A stretch of DNA of 64,000 nucleotides. It comes from Bdellovibrionales bacterium. GTDB taxonomy: Bacteria > Bdellovibrionota > Bdellovibrionia > Bdellovibrionales > JAMPXM01. Every line of letters starts with the position of its first letter. The first letter of the stretch is position 1. This document shows positions 53,622 to 63,047 of this stretch, one piece after another. The position numbers were made by a program, and so were the translations under genes. The stretch covers positions 620,001 through 684,000 of the forward strand of contig JADJOF010000001.1 of NCBI GenBank assembly GCA_016713885.1. The letters run 5' to 3'. The notes beneath the pieces were generated by a model, which saw nothing but the letters and a program-made list of their open reading frames with translations, was not told where the DNA came from and did not search any database.

Positions 53622-56249
53622 ATGCGGACGTTATTCACGTCGATTGTTTCGTGGAGTTTGATCTTATCGATGGTGTCGTCGCCATTGATGGCGAGTGCGG
53701 CGTCGCAGTCTGTCTCTTTGGAGCGTCAGTATCGGCGACTCTATGGTCGCAAAGTCAAAACCAAGGCTGGCGCGTTTACGGTTCGTCAGATGGTCGACTC
53801 GAAGGGCCATCCCTACAAGCAAATCATCGTCGGCCCTCAGTTTTCTGAAATTCAGATCGATAGCAATCGCGATGGCCGTGTGGATATTTGGGAGATCGAC
53901 TCCGGAAGTACGACAGTCACAATGACCGGTCCCGCGCGTGGACAGTTCTCTCGAATGCAAGTGGTCGATCGCACCAATGGCCGCGGCACGATGACGGTGT
54001 CGTATCTGCTCTCGCCGGATGGCAAGCGCTACAATCATCAGAAAACAGTGGTTCAACCGGTTGGAGTTGTTCACTACACCGATACGTTTGTTGATGGCGA
54101 GAGCGGACCGCAGTTTGAGGTTGATGCGATTGTGACAGAGCCGCCTCCGCAGGCAAAGCCGCCAGAGAATTTTGAACCACCTGTTCCCGATGCGATGATG
54201 CTTTATCAGATGGATCGGCTCGATCCCGGCGGACAATGCCTGAATGCAGCGACCGACCCGTTGGCGAGTGCACAGCGTGCGTGGTGGTCGTTCTTGCGCG
54301 ATCAGGGAAAAATTTCTCGTGACGAACTCGGAGCACAGATCCGCGACAGTTCGCTGTTCGATGCCAATTGTCGCCGACCTGAGTATGCAAAAGATTATGA
54401 GGATCTTGCCCGAGGCATTGCCGACATCATGATGACAAGCTCGCTCGGCGTTGGACAATCGGAGACGGTGGGCCGCGGGCGTTTTCTGCAGTGTCTTGAA
54501 AATTCAAATCTCGCACTGACAGCTGCACGTCTTGAGAAGAAGTTCATGAACGCCGTTTCTGTAGAGGGGCCGCGACAAGAAGCCTATCCGATCACTTGCA
54601 ACTGGGATCCGAATAAAAATGCTCGAGTGAAAGCGTCGTATCTCGAGAAGGATAGAAACGGAACCTATGTCGACCAGATCGATGTCCGTATGTGTACTGC
54701 TCATGCTGGAGACCAGAAGTATGCCTACGGTGCGCCGATCAACTACCGCAATCTTCTCTTTCACGAGCTGATGCATTCTGCAGGATTTCCGAAGGAAGGC
54801 GATGTTGATAAAATTGTCGGTTGTTGTGGTGAGCCGTCCGCGGAGCGCGACAAAGCCTGTAAAGATCTAGACGCGCTGGTGGTGGGTAATCAGCGTACGG
54901 TTCGTATAGAGTCTCGCCTTGGAAACAATAAAGCGGCCGTCGACGAGATGATCTACAAGATGGAAGATTCATTCAATACCGCGACAAGCCCCGACGGCGC
55001 TGAGAAGGTATACAAGAAGTACCTGGAACAGTTGGCCACAGACATTGATCTCAATGCGTGTCTCGGACTGAAAGGGAAAGAGCAGATTGAGTGTCGATCT
55101 GATCAGTTCAAGAAGGTGTCCTCTTCGACTGAAGATTTTTTCAAGCGGCAGTGTGTTGACCTCGTCGTGAGAAAGAGCGTTAAGCAGTGTCGCATTTACG
55201 ATGAAAAGTACGGAATGGCGCTTTCTCGGGCTGTGACCGAGGGTCTATTTGGGAGTCTTGTTTGCGACGAAAAAAAAGCGGCTCTTCCTAGACGTGACTT
55301 CTTTGCATGGCTTCTGCTTGGTGCGAGAGCAACGGCGTCGGATTGCAACGACACGAGTGATTCACCTGGCCGTGATGTCGAGTCTCCGGGAGGCGACGGT
55401 GGTTCGGTCAGAGAGCCTCGACCGGTAGTCGACGTCCCAGGTCAAAAACGTACGATGGTACCGGATCCTCCAAAAAGCGACAGCCTGGCTGAAGGTCCGC
55501 AGGCACCGGGCACTCAGCCGGCGCCGATTGCTGTTCCGGACAACCGAACCGCATCGCCACTGCCGATCACTCGTATCGATAAGGAGCCGCGACCAGAGCG
55601 CTATGTCGAAGATCGCTATCGTCAGGCCACTGACTTTGCGGGCCGGGCGACAGCAGGCCTTTCGAAGTTGCGAAAAGCAATCTTGCCTGAGGCCGAAGCG
55701 AGTGAGCGCAGTCGAAGTTCAACAGAGTTCGTTGCTTTCCGTCCGGGAAAAACCCGTGGATACAATGCGACAATAGAGAGTCCATTTAAGAATTGGCGCG
55801 GACTGGCGTCTGTCAATTCGGGTTCAGTCGGTGGATCTGCAGTGGTGGCCAATGCTGTGACCGTGGGTTATCGTGGTTCTTCGGCGGTCCTTGAGGCGCC
55901 GGAGGCGAATGGTCCTCAGCGGTCAATGAGTAAGAAAGCGGCGACGGCAAGCCTCGATGGTGACGGCGGACGATCTTCTGTCGCGGCAAACGCACAGTCG
56001 GGCCGCGGTTCGGCATCGTCGCCGGCGGCCGCAGCCAAGGCGGGATTAAACAATGGATCTTCATCCGCAGCGGCGCGTGACGTCGCATCGACTTCGGCAC
56101 TCGACGGTCTGTTCACTAAGCCGTATCGCGAGATCGAACACCGTTTGGTGAGAATCGAAGTCATTGAACAGCTGATGAAGCAGAAGATTGCGATTAAGGA
56201 TGCAAAGGGTCGATCTTTGGGATCGAGTCGGCCGATCAAGAAGTATTAA
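53622..56249 (+). CDS. Large secreted protein with HExxH metalloprotease-like motif
   Basis: 875 residues. Signal peptide MRTLFTSIVSWSLILSMVSSPLMASAAS. Residues 60-170 are beta-rich with an EF-like IDSNRDGRVDIWEID loop. Residue about 383 has NYRNLLFHELMHSAGFPKEGD, the HExxH zinc site with a following Gly-rich stretch, and many Cys in the middle part (GKVDKIVGCCGEPS-like, RSDQFKK). From about 570 on the sequence is Pro, Ser and Ala-rich and probably extended. It may be a zinc protease or a protease-like surface protein; the third zinc ligand is not obvious. GAGGTGGGG precedes the ATG. No pro-enzyme or export partner nearby. Confidence 0.65.
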   Translation: MRTLFTSIVSWSLILSMVSSPLMASAASQSVSLERQYRRLYGRKVKTKAGAFTVRQMVDSKGHPYKQIIVGPQFSEIQIDSNRDGRVDIWEIDSGSTTVTMTGPARGQFSRMQVVDRTNGRGTMTVSYLLSPDGKRYNHQKTVVQPVGVVHYTDTFVDGESGPQFEVDAIVTEPPPQAKPPENFEPPVPDAMMLYQMDRLDPGGQCLNAATDPLASAQRAWWSFLRDQGKISRDELGAQIRDSSLFDANCRRPEYAKDYEDLARGIADIMMTSSLGVGQSETVGRGRFLQCLENSNLALTAARLEKKFMNAVSVEGPRQEAYPITCNWDPNKNARVKASYLEKDRNGTYVDQIDVRMCTAHAGDQKYAYGAPINYRNLLFHELMHSAGFPKEGDVDKIVGCCGEPSAERDKACKDLDALVVGNQRTVRIESRLGNNKAAVDEMIYKMEDSFNTATSPDGAEKVYKKYLEQLATDIDLNACLGLKGKEQIECRSDQFKKVSSSTEDFFKRQCVDLVVRKSVKQCRIYDEKYGMALSRAVTEGLFGSLVCDEKKAALPRRDFFAWLLLGARATASDCNDTSDSPGRDVESPGGDGGSVREPRPVVDVPGQKRTMVPDPPKSDSLAEGPQAPGTQPAPIAVPDNRTASPLPITRIDKEPRPERYVEDRYRQATDFAGRATAGLSKLRKAILPEAEASERSRSSTEFVAFRPGKTRGYNATIESPFKNWRGLASVNSGSVGGSAVVANAVTVGYRGSSAVLEAPEANGPQRSMSKKAATASLDGDGGRSSVAANAQSGRGSASSPAAAAKAGLNNGSSSAAARDVASTSALDGLFTKPYREIEHRLVRIEVIEQLMKQKIAIKDAKGRSLGSSRPIKKY

Positions 56250-56287
56250 TTCGTCAGGCAGGACCGTCCATTGGCCGAGGTGCCATA

Positions 56288-58384
56288 ATGACGAAGAAGT
56301 CCATCGTCTTCGTCTTCATCGTGGTGTTTGTGCTGGCGGCGGCGCTGCAGACACGTGTTGAGGTCAAGGCCGGCTACTCCAAGAGCTTTGAAATTGTTCA
56401 GAAAAAGAAAGAGCAAAACATTGCCTACTTTTCGGCTGTGGCAGAATCACTTTTTCTGACTGGGCGTCGAGACATTCTTGAGGGCCACCTCAACGATGCC
56501 ATTAAAATCCGTCTGCTCGATTTTTTCATTATTTCCTATAACGGTGAAATGGTGTCTTCAGGATCGATTCGAAAACTGTCAGAAGCGGCGACCATCACAC
56601 TTCTTCAAAAGCAGCCGACGGATCAGATTCTGAGCTTCGATTCGACCTACGAGTCGGAATCATCTATTCGAAAGCCGACGTCTGTTCCCAATGGGGGCTC
56701 GATCGAAAACTTTCGATTTATGGCGACAGACTTGGGTCAGGGCTGGGATATCAAACTTGGAATCAACCTCGATCGCGAAGCCTTTTTTGAAGAAATGAAC
56801 AGTCTTGTTGAGGATGAGAATCGACGGATGTTTATTGCGGCAAGCTTGTTGGCAATTGCGATTTTCATATTTGTTTCGCGTGATCTTCGCAATGTGGCGA
56901 TGGGCCTACGTCGGCAGGGGGCTCACAAGTCTGGAAAAACCAAAACCTTCTCGGCCGAGGCGGAGGCCTTGCAGAATGGCATTATCGGCTATGAGGAAGT
57001 CGTGGATCGTCTTAAAGAGGACCGACGAGTGCTTTCTGCACAAGTGCTGCCGTCGCTTCGAACGGAGCTGCAGTCTGGAAAAGTTCCTCCCTATGAATTC
57101 AACTGTACGATGGTCAGAACTGACATCAACAACTTCTCACAGATCTTCAGAACCTATCCGACAGAAGAGTTTCTTGAGACCATTAACCGTTTCTTTGTAG
57201 ACTGCTCACATGTGATCAGTCGTTATCATGGATTGATTCATGAGTTTGTCGGCGATGAGATCATCTTCTATCTGAAGGATGACGACCACGTGAACTCATT
57301 TACGGCTGCGCTGGCCTGCATTGATGAGATCAATACCGCGGCCGATCGCCAGCATCGTGCTTCTTTGGAGCGTGGTGCATACCCGTTCCGAGTGAAGTCC
57401 TCTCTGGCGCATGGAAAGATTCGATTTGGTCCACTCCTTGACGGCTTTTCGCTTGCGGGTGCTCCGCTTATTGAGACGACTCGTGTTCTGTCGGCAGTTC
57501 AGGAAAAGAACGAGAACACGGTTCATTTTGACGCCGTCTATATGCGGTTTATACATGAGGGTATCGAGTGGGCTAACGCCTTTTCGGTTGTTCTGAAGGG
57601 CCTTGATGGCGAGCGCCAGATTATGAGGTATCTTGGTCATCAGCCTTTGTCGAAGCTAATGGAGACACCGGCGTTGCGTGCTCTTTCTCTTGCCGACTAT
57701 CGAGACCCAAAATCGATTGTTGAGATCATCCAAGTTGCGTCGAGAAGTCGAGATGTGGCGTTGATTCGAGACGTCAACAGCTGTGTGAAGCGTATTCAAA
57801 TGAGTGAAGAGAACACTTCCTTGGCGATCGAAATGTTTGAAGCCATTCAGAGACTCGTCGACTCTCAAAAGGCGTTGGCGTCAGATGAAATAGCGAAGGC
57901 GCGGGAAGCGCTATTGGCGACCTTGGTCAGTTCCTTGGGGCGCCTGCATCTGAGTTATGAGGCACTCAATAACTTGCGAGGGTGGTCTGTTCTGACCGCG
58001 CTTCTTTCGCATGTTGATCATCGAGTTGTTGCGAATGCATTGGAGACACTCGGTCGATGGCACTGGGCATTCAGTCAGCAAGTCTCGAGCGGCGAGTTTT
58101 CAAAGCTAGTCGAAATTGACCGTTTACGTCGCCTAACGGAGTCAGAATCGTCGCGAGTGGCCGCGAACGCCATCACCGTCCTGGGGATGATTGAAATATC
58201 AAAAGATGTTGTGAAAAAGCTTGAGCACGGATTGGGGTCCAGTCAGCCCAATGTCGTGGCGAGTACGCGCTATGCGATCCATGAGATTGCGTCCTATTAT
58301 CGTGATGTCGACCCCGTCTACCTCCGGACACAGGTTGCGTTTTGCCGTCTGATTGAGCGAGTGGATCAAAAAGCCTCGGCGTAG
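56288..58384 (+). CDS. Membrane sensor class III nucleotide cyclase with HEAT-like C-terminus
   Basis: 698 residues. Helix at 5-22, an extracytoplasmic sensor region (30-175), a second helix (181-198) and a signalling helix. The cyclase domain has metal aspartates Asp279 in MVRTDINNFSQIF and Asp323 in HEFVGDEIIFYL, spaced 44 as usual. The base-specifying Lys of adenylate cyclases (KxxGD) is Glu319 here, as in guanylate cyclases, and the transition-state Asn is not visible (GAPLIETTRV). Residues about 480-690 are helical repeats of HEAT type. It is followed by a small unknown gene and a cyclic-nucleotide-gated channel. Confidence 0.8.
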   Translation: MTKKSIVFVFIVVFVLAAALQTRVEVKAGYSKSFEIVQKKKEQNIAYFSAVAESLFLTGRRDILEGHLNDAIKIRLLDFFIISYNGEMVSSGSIRKLSEAATITLLQKQPTDQILSFDSTYESESSIRKPTSVPNGGSIENFRFMATDLGQGWDIKLGINLDREAFFEEMNSLVEDENRRMFIAASLLAIAIFIFVSRDLRNVAMGLRRQGAHKSGKTKTFSAEAEALQNGIIGYEEVVDRLKEDRRVLSAQVLPSLRTELQSGKVPPYEFNCTMVRTDINNFSQIFRTYPTEEFLETINRFFVDCSHVISRYHGLIHEFVGDEIIFYLKDDDHVNSFTAALACIDEINTAADRQHRASLERGAYPFRVKSSLAHGKIRFGPLLDGFSLAGAPLIETTRVLSAVQEKNENTVHFDAVYMRFIHEGIEWANAFSVVLKGLDGERQIMRYLGHQPLSKLMETPALRALSLADYRDPKSIVEIIQVASRSRDVALIRDVNSCVKRIQMSEENTSLAIEMFEAIQRLVDSQKALASDEIAKAREALLATLVSSLGRLHLSYEALNNLRGWSVLTALLSHVDHRVVANALETLGRWHWAFSQQVSSGEFSKLVEIDRLRRLTESESSRVAANAITVLGMIEISKDVVKKLEHGLGSSQPNVVASTRYAIHEIASYYRDVDPVYLRTQVAFCRLIERVDQKASA

Positions 58385-58432
58385 GTCGGGAGCGGCTACC
58401 AACCGGCTCGATATAGGCTCAGACTAGAAATC

Positions 58433-59122
58433 ATGAATCACTTGTTCGATCAGATTGAACCCCTGACGACTATCGAAATGCTTGTTCGCTATTGGCACTA
58501 TCTGCGTTCGTTGGATGAGACGAGTCGCGGCCAATTGGGGCCGTTAACAGTTATTGTTGAATCCCAAGGTGCAATTCGAGGCTGGCCAGTTGGATTTAAG
58601 AATCAAACTCTCGCGCTGTCGACCGAGTCACATCTCTCTCCAAAGTGCGGAGTTGTTTTCGTTGATGTCACAAAAGTGCTCGTCGTGGGATTTTCTGAAG
58701 TTCACCGCGTACTGCCTTTTATCACCTCAGGCGCGGTGTCGCGGTCGCCGCTAGAGCAGAAGCCAACCCGGGAGTCTGCTCAAAGAGAATTGCTGAGCGT
58801 CTGTGAAGATCTCAAGCAAGAGTTGCCGGCGAAGATATTTTTTGATCGAGACCCAGCCCTCTTTGATATCGATGATGTATTGAATCTCAACGAGGTTCTT
58901 CGTTGTTTGGTGCGTTCACTTCAGCAGCTTCGCACGACCCGTGACGTCGACGGTGATCTTTCCGATATACGCGGCCTGCACGTCGTTAATGTTCCGGCGG
59001 CGAAAGATATTTCAATTGTCGTGAGTGACGCAGGGGAAATGGAACTGGCTTTCAGTTTTTCTCGCGCATTGCCGTCGAATATGGTCGATCAAGTCGATTC
59101 TCTACTGGCGAGTCTTTTCTAA
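58433..59122 (+). CDS. Hypothetical protein between cyclase and channel genes
   Basis: 229 residues, soluble, no signal or membrane helix. It has a strand-rich start (GPLTVIVESQGAIRGWPVGFKNQTLAL, CGVVFVDVTKVLVVGFSEVHRVLPF) and a helical middle. No family recognised. Its stop TAA shares a base with the ATG of the channel gene (TAATG), so the two are coupled, and it may regulate the channel or cyclase. Confidence 0.6.
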   Translation: MNHLFDQIEPLTTIEMLVRYWHYLRSLDETSRGQLGPLTVIVESQGAIRGWPVGFKNQTLALSTESHLSPKCGVVFVDVTKVLVVGFSEVHRVLPFITSGAVSRSPLEQKPTRESAQRELLSVCEDLKQELPAKIFFDRDPALFDIDDVLNLNEVLRCLVRSLQQLRTTRDVDGDLSDIRGLHVVNVPAAKDISIVVSDAGEMELAFSFSRALPSNMVDQVDSLLASLF

Positions 59123-60366
59123 TGAAGTCGATTGAGATCCAAAGACTGGTGTCAATTCTCGGCGCACTCCTTGTTGGATTTTGGCTGCCGTTGAGGATGG
59201 TGGGAATCGAGCCGCCATTCTCAGTTAACGTCATTTTCTATTCGATGATTTCTCTGCTTTCGATAAATAACATCGTGCTCGGTTTTCGCGACAAAGAGTT
59301 GAATCTTGCAAAACTGGAGAACTGGCTAAGATTAGACGTTTTCATCGACCTCCTCTGTGTCGTTCCGTTGTCGCTTTTGTTTTTTTTGATAACGGGTGAG
59401 GTATCAGACCGGCTTCTTCTGATCAACCTTGTGTGCGTACGGAACGTCCAGCAGATCCGCCGATTTCTAGATCAGTTTGATCAGCTGGGTCCAACGGTCT
59501 TTCGACTGATTCCGGTTTTTGTGACGCTTCCACTCCTCGTTCATCTGCTTGCCTGTGGTTGGATTTCTTTAGGTGAGGGCAATGCTGATTCGACCGATGA
59601 CCTGCTTTTTCGCTATGTGCGGGCTTGGTATTGGACAATGACAACACTGACGACGGTCGGGTTTGGCGATATTGTGCCGAAAACGGTAACTCAGATGATC
59701 TATGCTGGCGGCGTCCAGCTCACGGGGGTCGGTGTTTTCGGTTACATCGTCAGCAACGTCGCGACGGTTCTTCATCGCAGTGACGCCGCTCGTGAGCATC
59801 ACATGGATTCTGTTGATCGCATTGAGATGTTTATGAACATGCATGGCATTTCGCCCACCCTGCGCCAGAATGTTCGAACCTATTTCCACTATTTGTGGAC
59901 CCACAAGCGAGGATACCAAGAGCGGTCGGTTATTCATGAGCTGCCGGCTAAAATTCGGTCTGAAATGTTCTATGAGATCAATCGATCGATCGTATCGAAG
60001 GTCGACTTTTTGCGCGAGGCGAGCTCAGAGTTGATTGAAGAGTTGATGCTTCAGTTGGAGCCGATGATTTTTGTTCCGGGTGAGCGCATATTCCGCGTCG
60101 ATGAGCCTGGCCTTGCTCTCTATTTCATTCACTCTGGTAGTGTTGAGATCCGCGGGCGAGACAATGCCTTGGTTGCAACGCTTGCTGACGGACAGTTCTT
60201 TGGCGAGATGGCCTTGCTTTCTGATCGTCCGCGTGGAGCGACGGCGCGTGCGGCATCGTACTGCGAAGTCTACCTTCTGCGCAAAGAGTCGTTCCATCGT
60301 GCGATGAAGACATTTCCGGAGTTCAAGGCACATGTCGAACGAATTGCGCAATCACGTCAGTCCTGA
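59122..60366 (+). CDS. Cyclic-nucleotide-gated potassium channel
   Basis: 414 residues. Six helices; the pore loop carries the K+ filter TTVGFGDIVP (near residue 174-183). After the C-linker (RIEMFMNMHGISPTLRQNVRTYFHYLWTHKRG) comes a cyclic-nucleotide binding domain with GLALYFIHSGSVEIRG and the phosphate-binding cassette FGEMALLSDRPRGATARA, holding the Glu and Arg that bind the nucleotide. The S4 helix is not clearly Arg-rich. Next to a cyclase, the channel is probably opened or closed by its product. Confidence 0.92.
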   Translation: MKSIEIQRLVSILGALLVGFWLPLRMVGIEPPFSVNVIFYSMISLLSINNIVLGFRDKELNLAKLENWLRLDVFIDLLCVVPLSLLFFLITGEVSDRLLLINLVCVRNVQQIRRFLDQFDQLGPTVFRLIPVFVTLPLLVHLLACGWISLGEGNADSTDDLLFRYVRAWYWTMTTLTTVGFGDIVPKTVTQMIYAGGVQLTGVGVFGYIVSNVATVLHRSDAAREHHMDSVDRIEMFMNMHGISPTLRQNVRTYFHYLWTHKRGYQERSVIHELPAKIRSEMFYEINRSIVSKVDFLREASSELIEELMLQLEPMIFVPGERIFRVDEPGLALYFIHSGSVEIRGRDNALVATLADGQFFGEMALLSDRPRGATARAASYCEVYLLRKESFHRAMKTFPEFKAHVERIAQSRQS

Positions 60367-60905
60367 CGTTCTATCGCTGGTCGCTCAATCGGTAGCAGTA
60401 AGTCTTCTAGAAAAAAGGCCGATAGTTCGGAGCGTCCCGCCAACCCGGATTTCGAGTAAACGGCAACAGATTGTGCGCGAGCGGTTTTCTCGGTTGTCTT
60501 TCTAATATCGGCGATCTCTTTAAGGCTCAAGCCTTTGAGCAAGAGAAGCGCGACCTCTTTTTCAGATTGAGTCAGCGCCCAGCGTTCAAGCTGCGTGTCG
60601 ATGGCGACACTGAGGCCATCGATAAACTTTTTAGAATCAGCCTTCCAGCGTTCGACTTCAAGCTCTCGGGCTTTTGCGAGTTCGCGCGACTCGTCGAGTT
60701 GGTGGGTTTTCTTGAAAGAATCACGCATGACCATCGCAAAGCCCACGGCAGCGGCCAGTGCAACAGAAAGTTCGACAAGCAAGTGCGGCCACTGAACACC
60801 TTCCTTGGAGTCAGTCGCGAGATCGGCTCCGACAAGGACAACAATAGAGACGAGAATAAGAGCCAATAGCCGTCGCTCTCCGGTGGATAAGCCGTTCTCA
60901 TTCAT
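60357..60905 (-). CDS. Membrane-anchored LuxR-type DNA-binding regulator
   Basis: 182 residues. Two N-terminal hydrophobic helices (RLLALILVSIVVLVGADLA and LLVELSVALAAAVGFAMVM), a coiled region, then a C-terminal LuxR/GerE helix-turn-helix: WALTQSEKEVALLLLKGLSLKEIADIRKTTEKTARAQSVAVYSKSGLAGRSELSAFFLEDLL. There is no receiver domain, so regulation is by the membrane part. It overlaps the channel gene's end by 10 bp, convergent. Confidence 0.85.
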   Translation of the reverse strand: MNENGLSTGERRLLALILVSIVVLVGADLATDSKEGVQWPHLLVELSVALAAAVGFAMVMRDSFKKTHQLDESRELAKARELEVERWKADSKKFIDGLSVAIDTQLERWALTQSEKEVALLLLKGLSLKEIADIRKTTEKTARAQSVAVYSKSGLAGRSELSAFFLEDLLLPIERPAIERQD

Positions 60906-60929
60906 TTTGAACCCTCCTCCTCTTGAAAA

Positions 60930-62321
60930 CTAAAGCAGGAATACTTTAAACTTTGAACCCTTGATTTTCGATGCCCGCAGTTTGCCAAGAGCCTGTTCGG
61001 CGAGCGACGAGTCAATCGCGACATAGCTATAGCGATCGTAGACTTCAATTTTGCCAATCTCTGAGGCGACAAGTGCTTGGGGTTCAGCGGTAAGTGCGCC
61101 AAGGATATCGCCGGGCCGAAGCTTGTCCGATCGCCCTCCTGAAACCTGAAGGGTGCGCATTCGTGTGGTCTGGAACTCCCACCCCAGACCAAGTTGATTT
61201 TCAAAACCTAACTTTTGTCGAATCATCGGGACGCCGGTCGTCTTTTCGATCTCGATGACCTTGAGTGTGTCGTGCACCGTTGCAATTGAAACAGCGCTGC
61301 CTTTGCGTCCAGCGCGTCCCGTTCGGCCAATTCGATGAATATAGGTCTCGGTGCTTGGCGGTAGATCGACATTGATGACGAGTTCGAGGGTATCGATATC
61401 CAAGCCTCGTGCGGCGACGTCAGTTGCAATGAGGATGCGAAGACTGCCGTTGCGAAAGAGTGAGGTCACGCGATCGCGGTCAACTTGCGGGAGATCGCCG
61501 TGCAATATACCGACGCTGACATTGAATTTTCCCAAGAGCTGGCCAATTTCGTCGACGGTGGCTTTCGTGCGACAGAAGACGAGAGTGCACATCGAGGGGT
61601 GTCTTTGTAGAATTCGAATGAGTGTCGCGACCTTATCGGGATTCTCGGCGTCGTAGACGTACTGCTCAATCTTTGGTGCGCTCTGTGCCGCCGTATCAAT
61701 AGTGACTCGCTCGGCGTTTTTTTGATACTTGCGACTCAGCTTCTCCACTCCCTCTGGAAATGTAGCGGAGAAGAAAATGGTCTGACGTTCGGGAGGGAGC
61801 TCCTCAAGAATGGCGGACATCTCTTCGGCAAAACCTTCATCGAGCATGCGATCCGCTTCGTCGAGAACAAGGCAGCGCAGTTTGGCGACATTCACGTGTC
61901 GATTGCGAAAGTGTTCGAGAGCTCGTCCCGGTGTTCCGACAATGAGGTGAACGCCACGTTGGAGAGCCTGAATTTGCGGTGGATAGGGCTGACCGCCGAC
62001 AAGAGCGATTGTTTGCAGACCTTGAAAGGCCTTCGAAAACTTGCGGCACTCGCGCAGGACTTGGTCGCAGAGTTCTCGAGTCGGACAAAGAATAATCGCC
62101 TGCGGCCGCGCATCGCTCACATCGATTTTTTGTAAGATCGGAATGATAAATGCCGCTGTCTTGCCGCTTCCGGTTTGCGACTGTCCAATCAGATCTTTGC
62201 CTTCCAGCAAGAGCGGAATGCTGGCCGACTGAATCGGCGTCATTTCGGAATATCCCATTTCAGAGATAACACGCTGAAGACTCTCGGAGAGGGGGAGTGT
62301 GCGAAAGTCGGTTGGTTTCAC
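60930..62321 (-). CDS. dbpA: ATP-dependent RNA helicase DbpA
   Basis: 463 residues. Q motif (FRTLPLSESLQRVISEMGYSEMTPIQ), Walker A SQTGSGKT, Walker B VLDEADRML, SAT motif FFSATFP, and HRIGRTGRAGR. The C-terminal 75 residues (DKLRPGDILGALTAEP...IGKIEVYDRYSYVAID) form the RNA-recognition domain that DbpA uses to bind hairpin 92 of 23S rRNA. It acts in large-subunit ribosome assembly. It is 24 bp from the LuxR-type gene. Confidence 0.93.
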   Translation of the reverse strand: MKPTDFRTLPLSESLQRVISEMGYSEMTPIQSASIPLLLEGKDLIGQSQTGSGKTAAFIIPILQKIDVSDARPQAIILCPTRELCDQVLRECRKFSKAFQGLQTIALVGGQPYPPQIQALQRGVHLIVGTPGRALEHFRNRHVNVAKLRCLVLDEADRMLDEGFAEEMSAILEELPPERQTIFFSATFPEGVEKLSRKYQKNAERVTIDTAAQSAPKIEQYVYDAENPDKVATLIRILQRHPSMCTLVFCRTKATVDEIGQLLGKFNVSVGILHGDLPQVDRDRVTSLFRNGSLRILIATDVAARGLDIDTLELVINVDLPPSTETYIHRIGRTGRAGRKGSAVSIATVHDTLKVIEIEKTTGVPMIRQKLGFENQLGLGWEFQTTRMRTLQVSGGRSDKLRPGDILGALTAEPQALVASEIGKIEVYDRYSYVAIDSSLAEQALGKLRASKIKGSKFKVFLL

Positions 62322-62335
62322 GAGAGAGTCCTTGG

Positions 62336-62980
62336 TCAGCTGTTCGTCGAGATATCTAGTGGTTCTCGTGGTTCAAGACCAGAGGTTTTGGTGCCGCGGC
62401 CTTCAAGAGTGCGGTCAAGCTTGGCCCGGTACAGCCTCAGCAGTGCATCTTTGACATGGTCACCTTCAATTATGCCGTAGGCATGGGCGATGGCCTGAAG
62501 AGTGGCCATGCCAAATGAGGTCGATTCTGCTCGCAAGTGAAAGGCCATCGTATTTGGAACGGTGATGGCCACACGGGGGACTGCAGCGAGCTCCGGATGT
62601 CGAAGGTGAACCTTTCCCGCTTGACGCCAGTTTCCGTCGGGAACGATCAATTGAATCGGCAGAGAGCTTTGACGGACGAACTCAGAGGTCAATTCAACGG
62701 CATCGTCGCTTGGGTAAAACAAGACGTGCCTATAGTTGTCGGTGAGCAGTGGTTTCAGATCGAGCGGTTCTCCCACTTTTCCGCGGACAAGGACCTCGCT
62801 ATTCGATAGCGCTTTTGCGGCGAGAGTGCCGGTGTTTGTTGTCCGTCGCAGTTCTTTTGTATGAATAACGAGGCTCAGTCGGGTTTTAGTTTCGATGTTG
62901 GGGATGAGGTCGCAGAGGCAGCGGTCGCGATGCATGAAGCAAACGTCACAAGGATCTTGAGTTTTCCGTTTGCCCTTCAC
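62336..62980 (-). CDS. DTW-domain protein, tRNA-uridine aminocarboxypropyltransferase-like
   Basis: 214 residues. The N-terminal zinc knuckle is CDVCFMHRDRCLCDLIPNIETKTRLSLVIHTKELRRTTNTG, and the later motif is QLIVPDGNWRQAGKVHLRHPEL. Family members have DGTW at that position; here it is DGNW. They add the 3-amino-3-carboxypropyl group from SAM to tRNA uridine (acp3U). It starts upstream of dbpA by 14 bp on the same strand, suggesting co-expression of two RNA genes. Confidence 0.85.
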   Translation of the reverse strand: MKGKRKTQDPCDVCFMHRDRCLCDLIPNIETKTRLSLVIHTKELRRTTNTGTLAAKALSNSEVLVRGKVGEPLDLKPLLTDNYRHVLFYPSDDAVELTSEFVRQSSLPIQLIVPDGNWRQAGKVHLRHPELAAVPRVAITVPNTMAFHLRAESTSFGMATLQAIAHAYGIIEGDHVKDALLRLYRAKLDRTLEGRGTKTSGLEPREPLDISTNS

Positions 62981-63047
62981 TTGACCTGTCTTTCGAATTC
63001 AAGTTGACGATCGCCGTGAACGTATCAGTATGCCCGGTGAGATCGAA

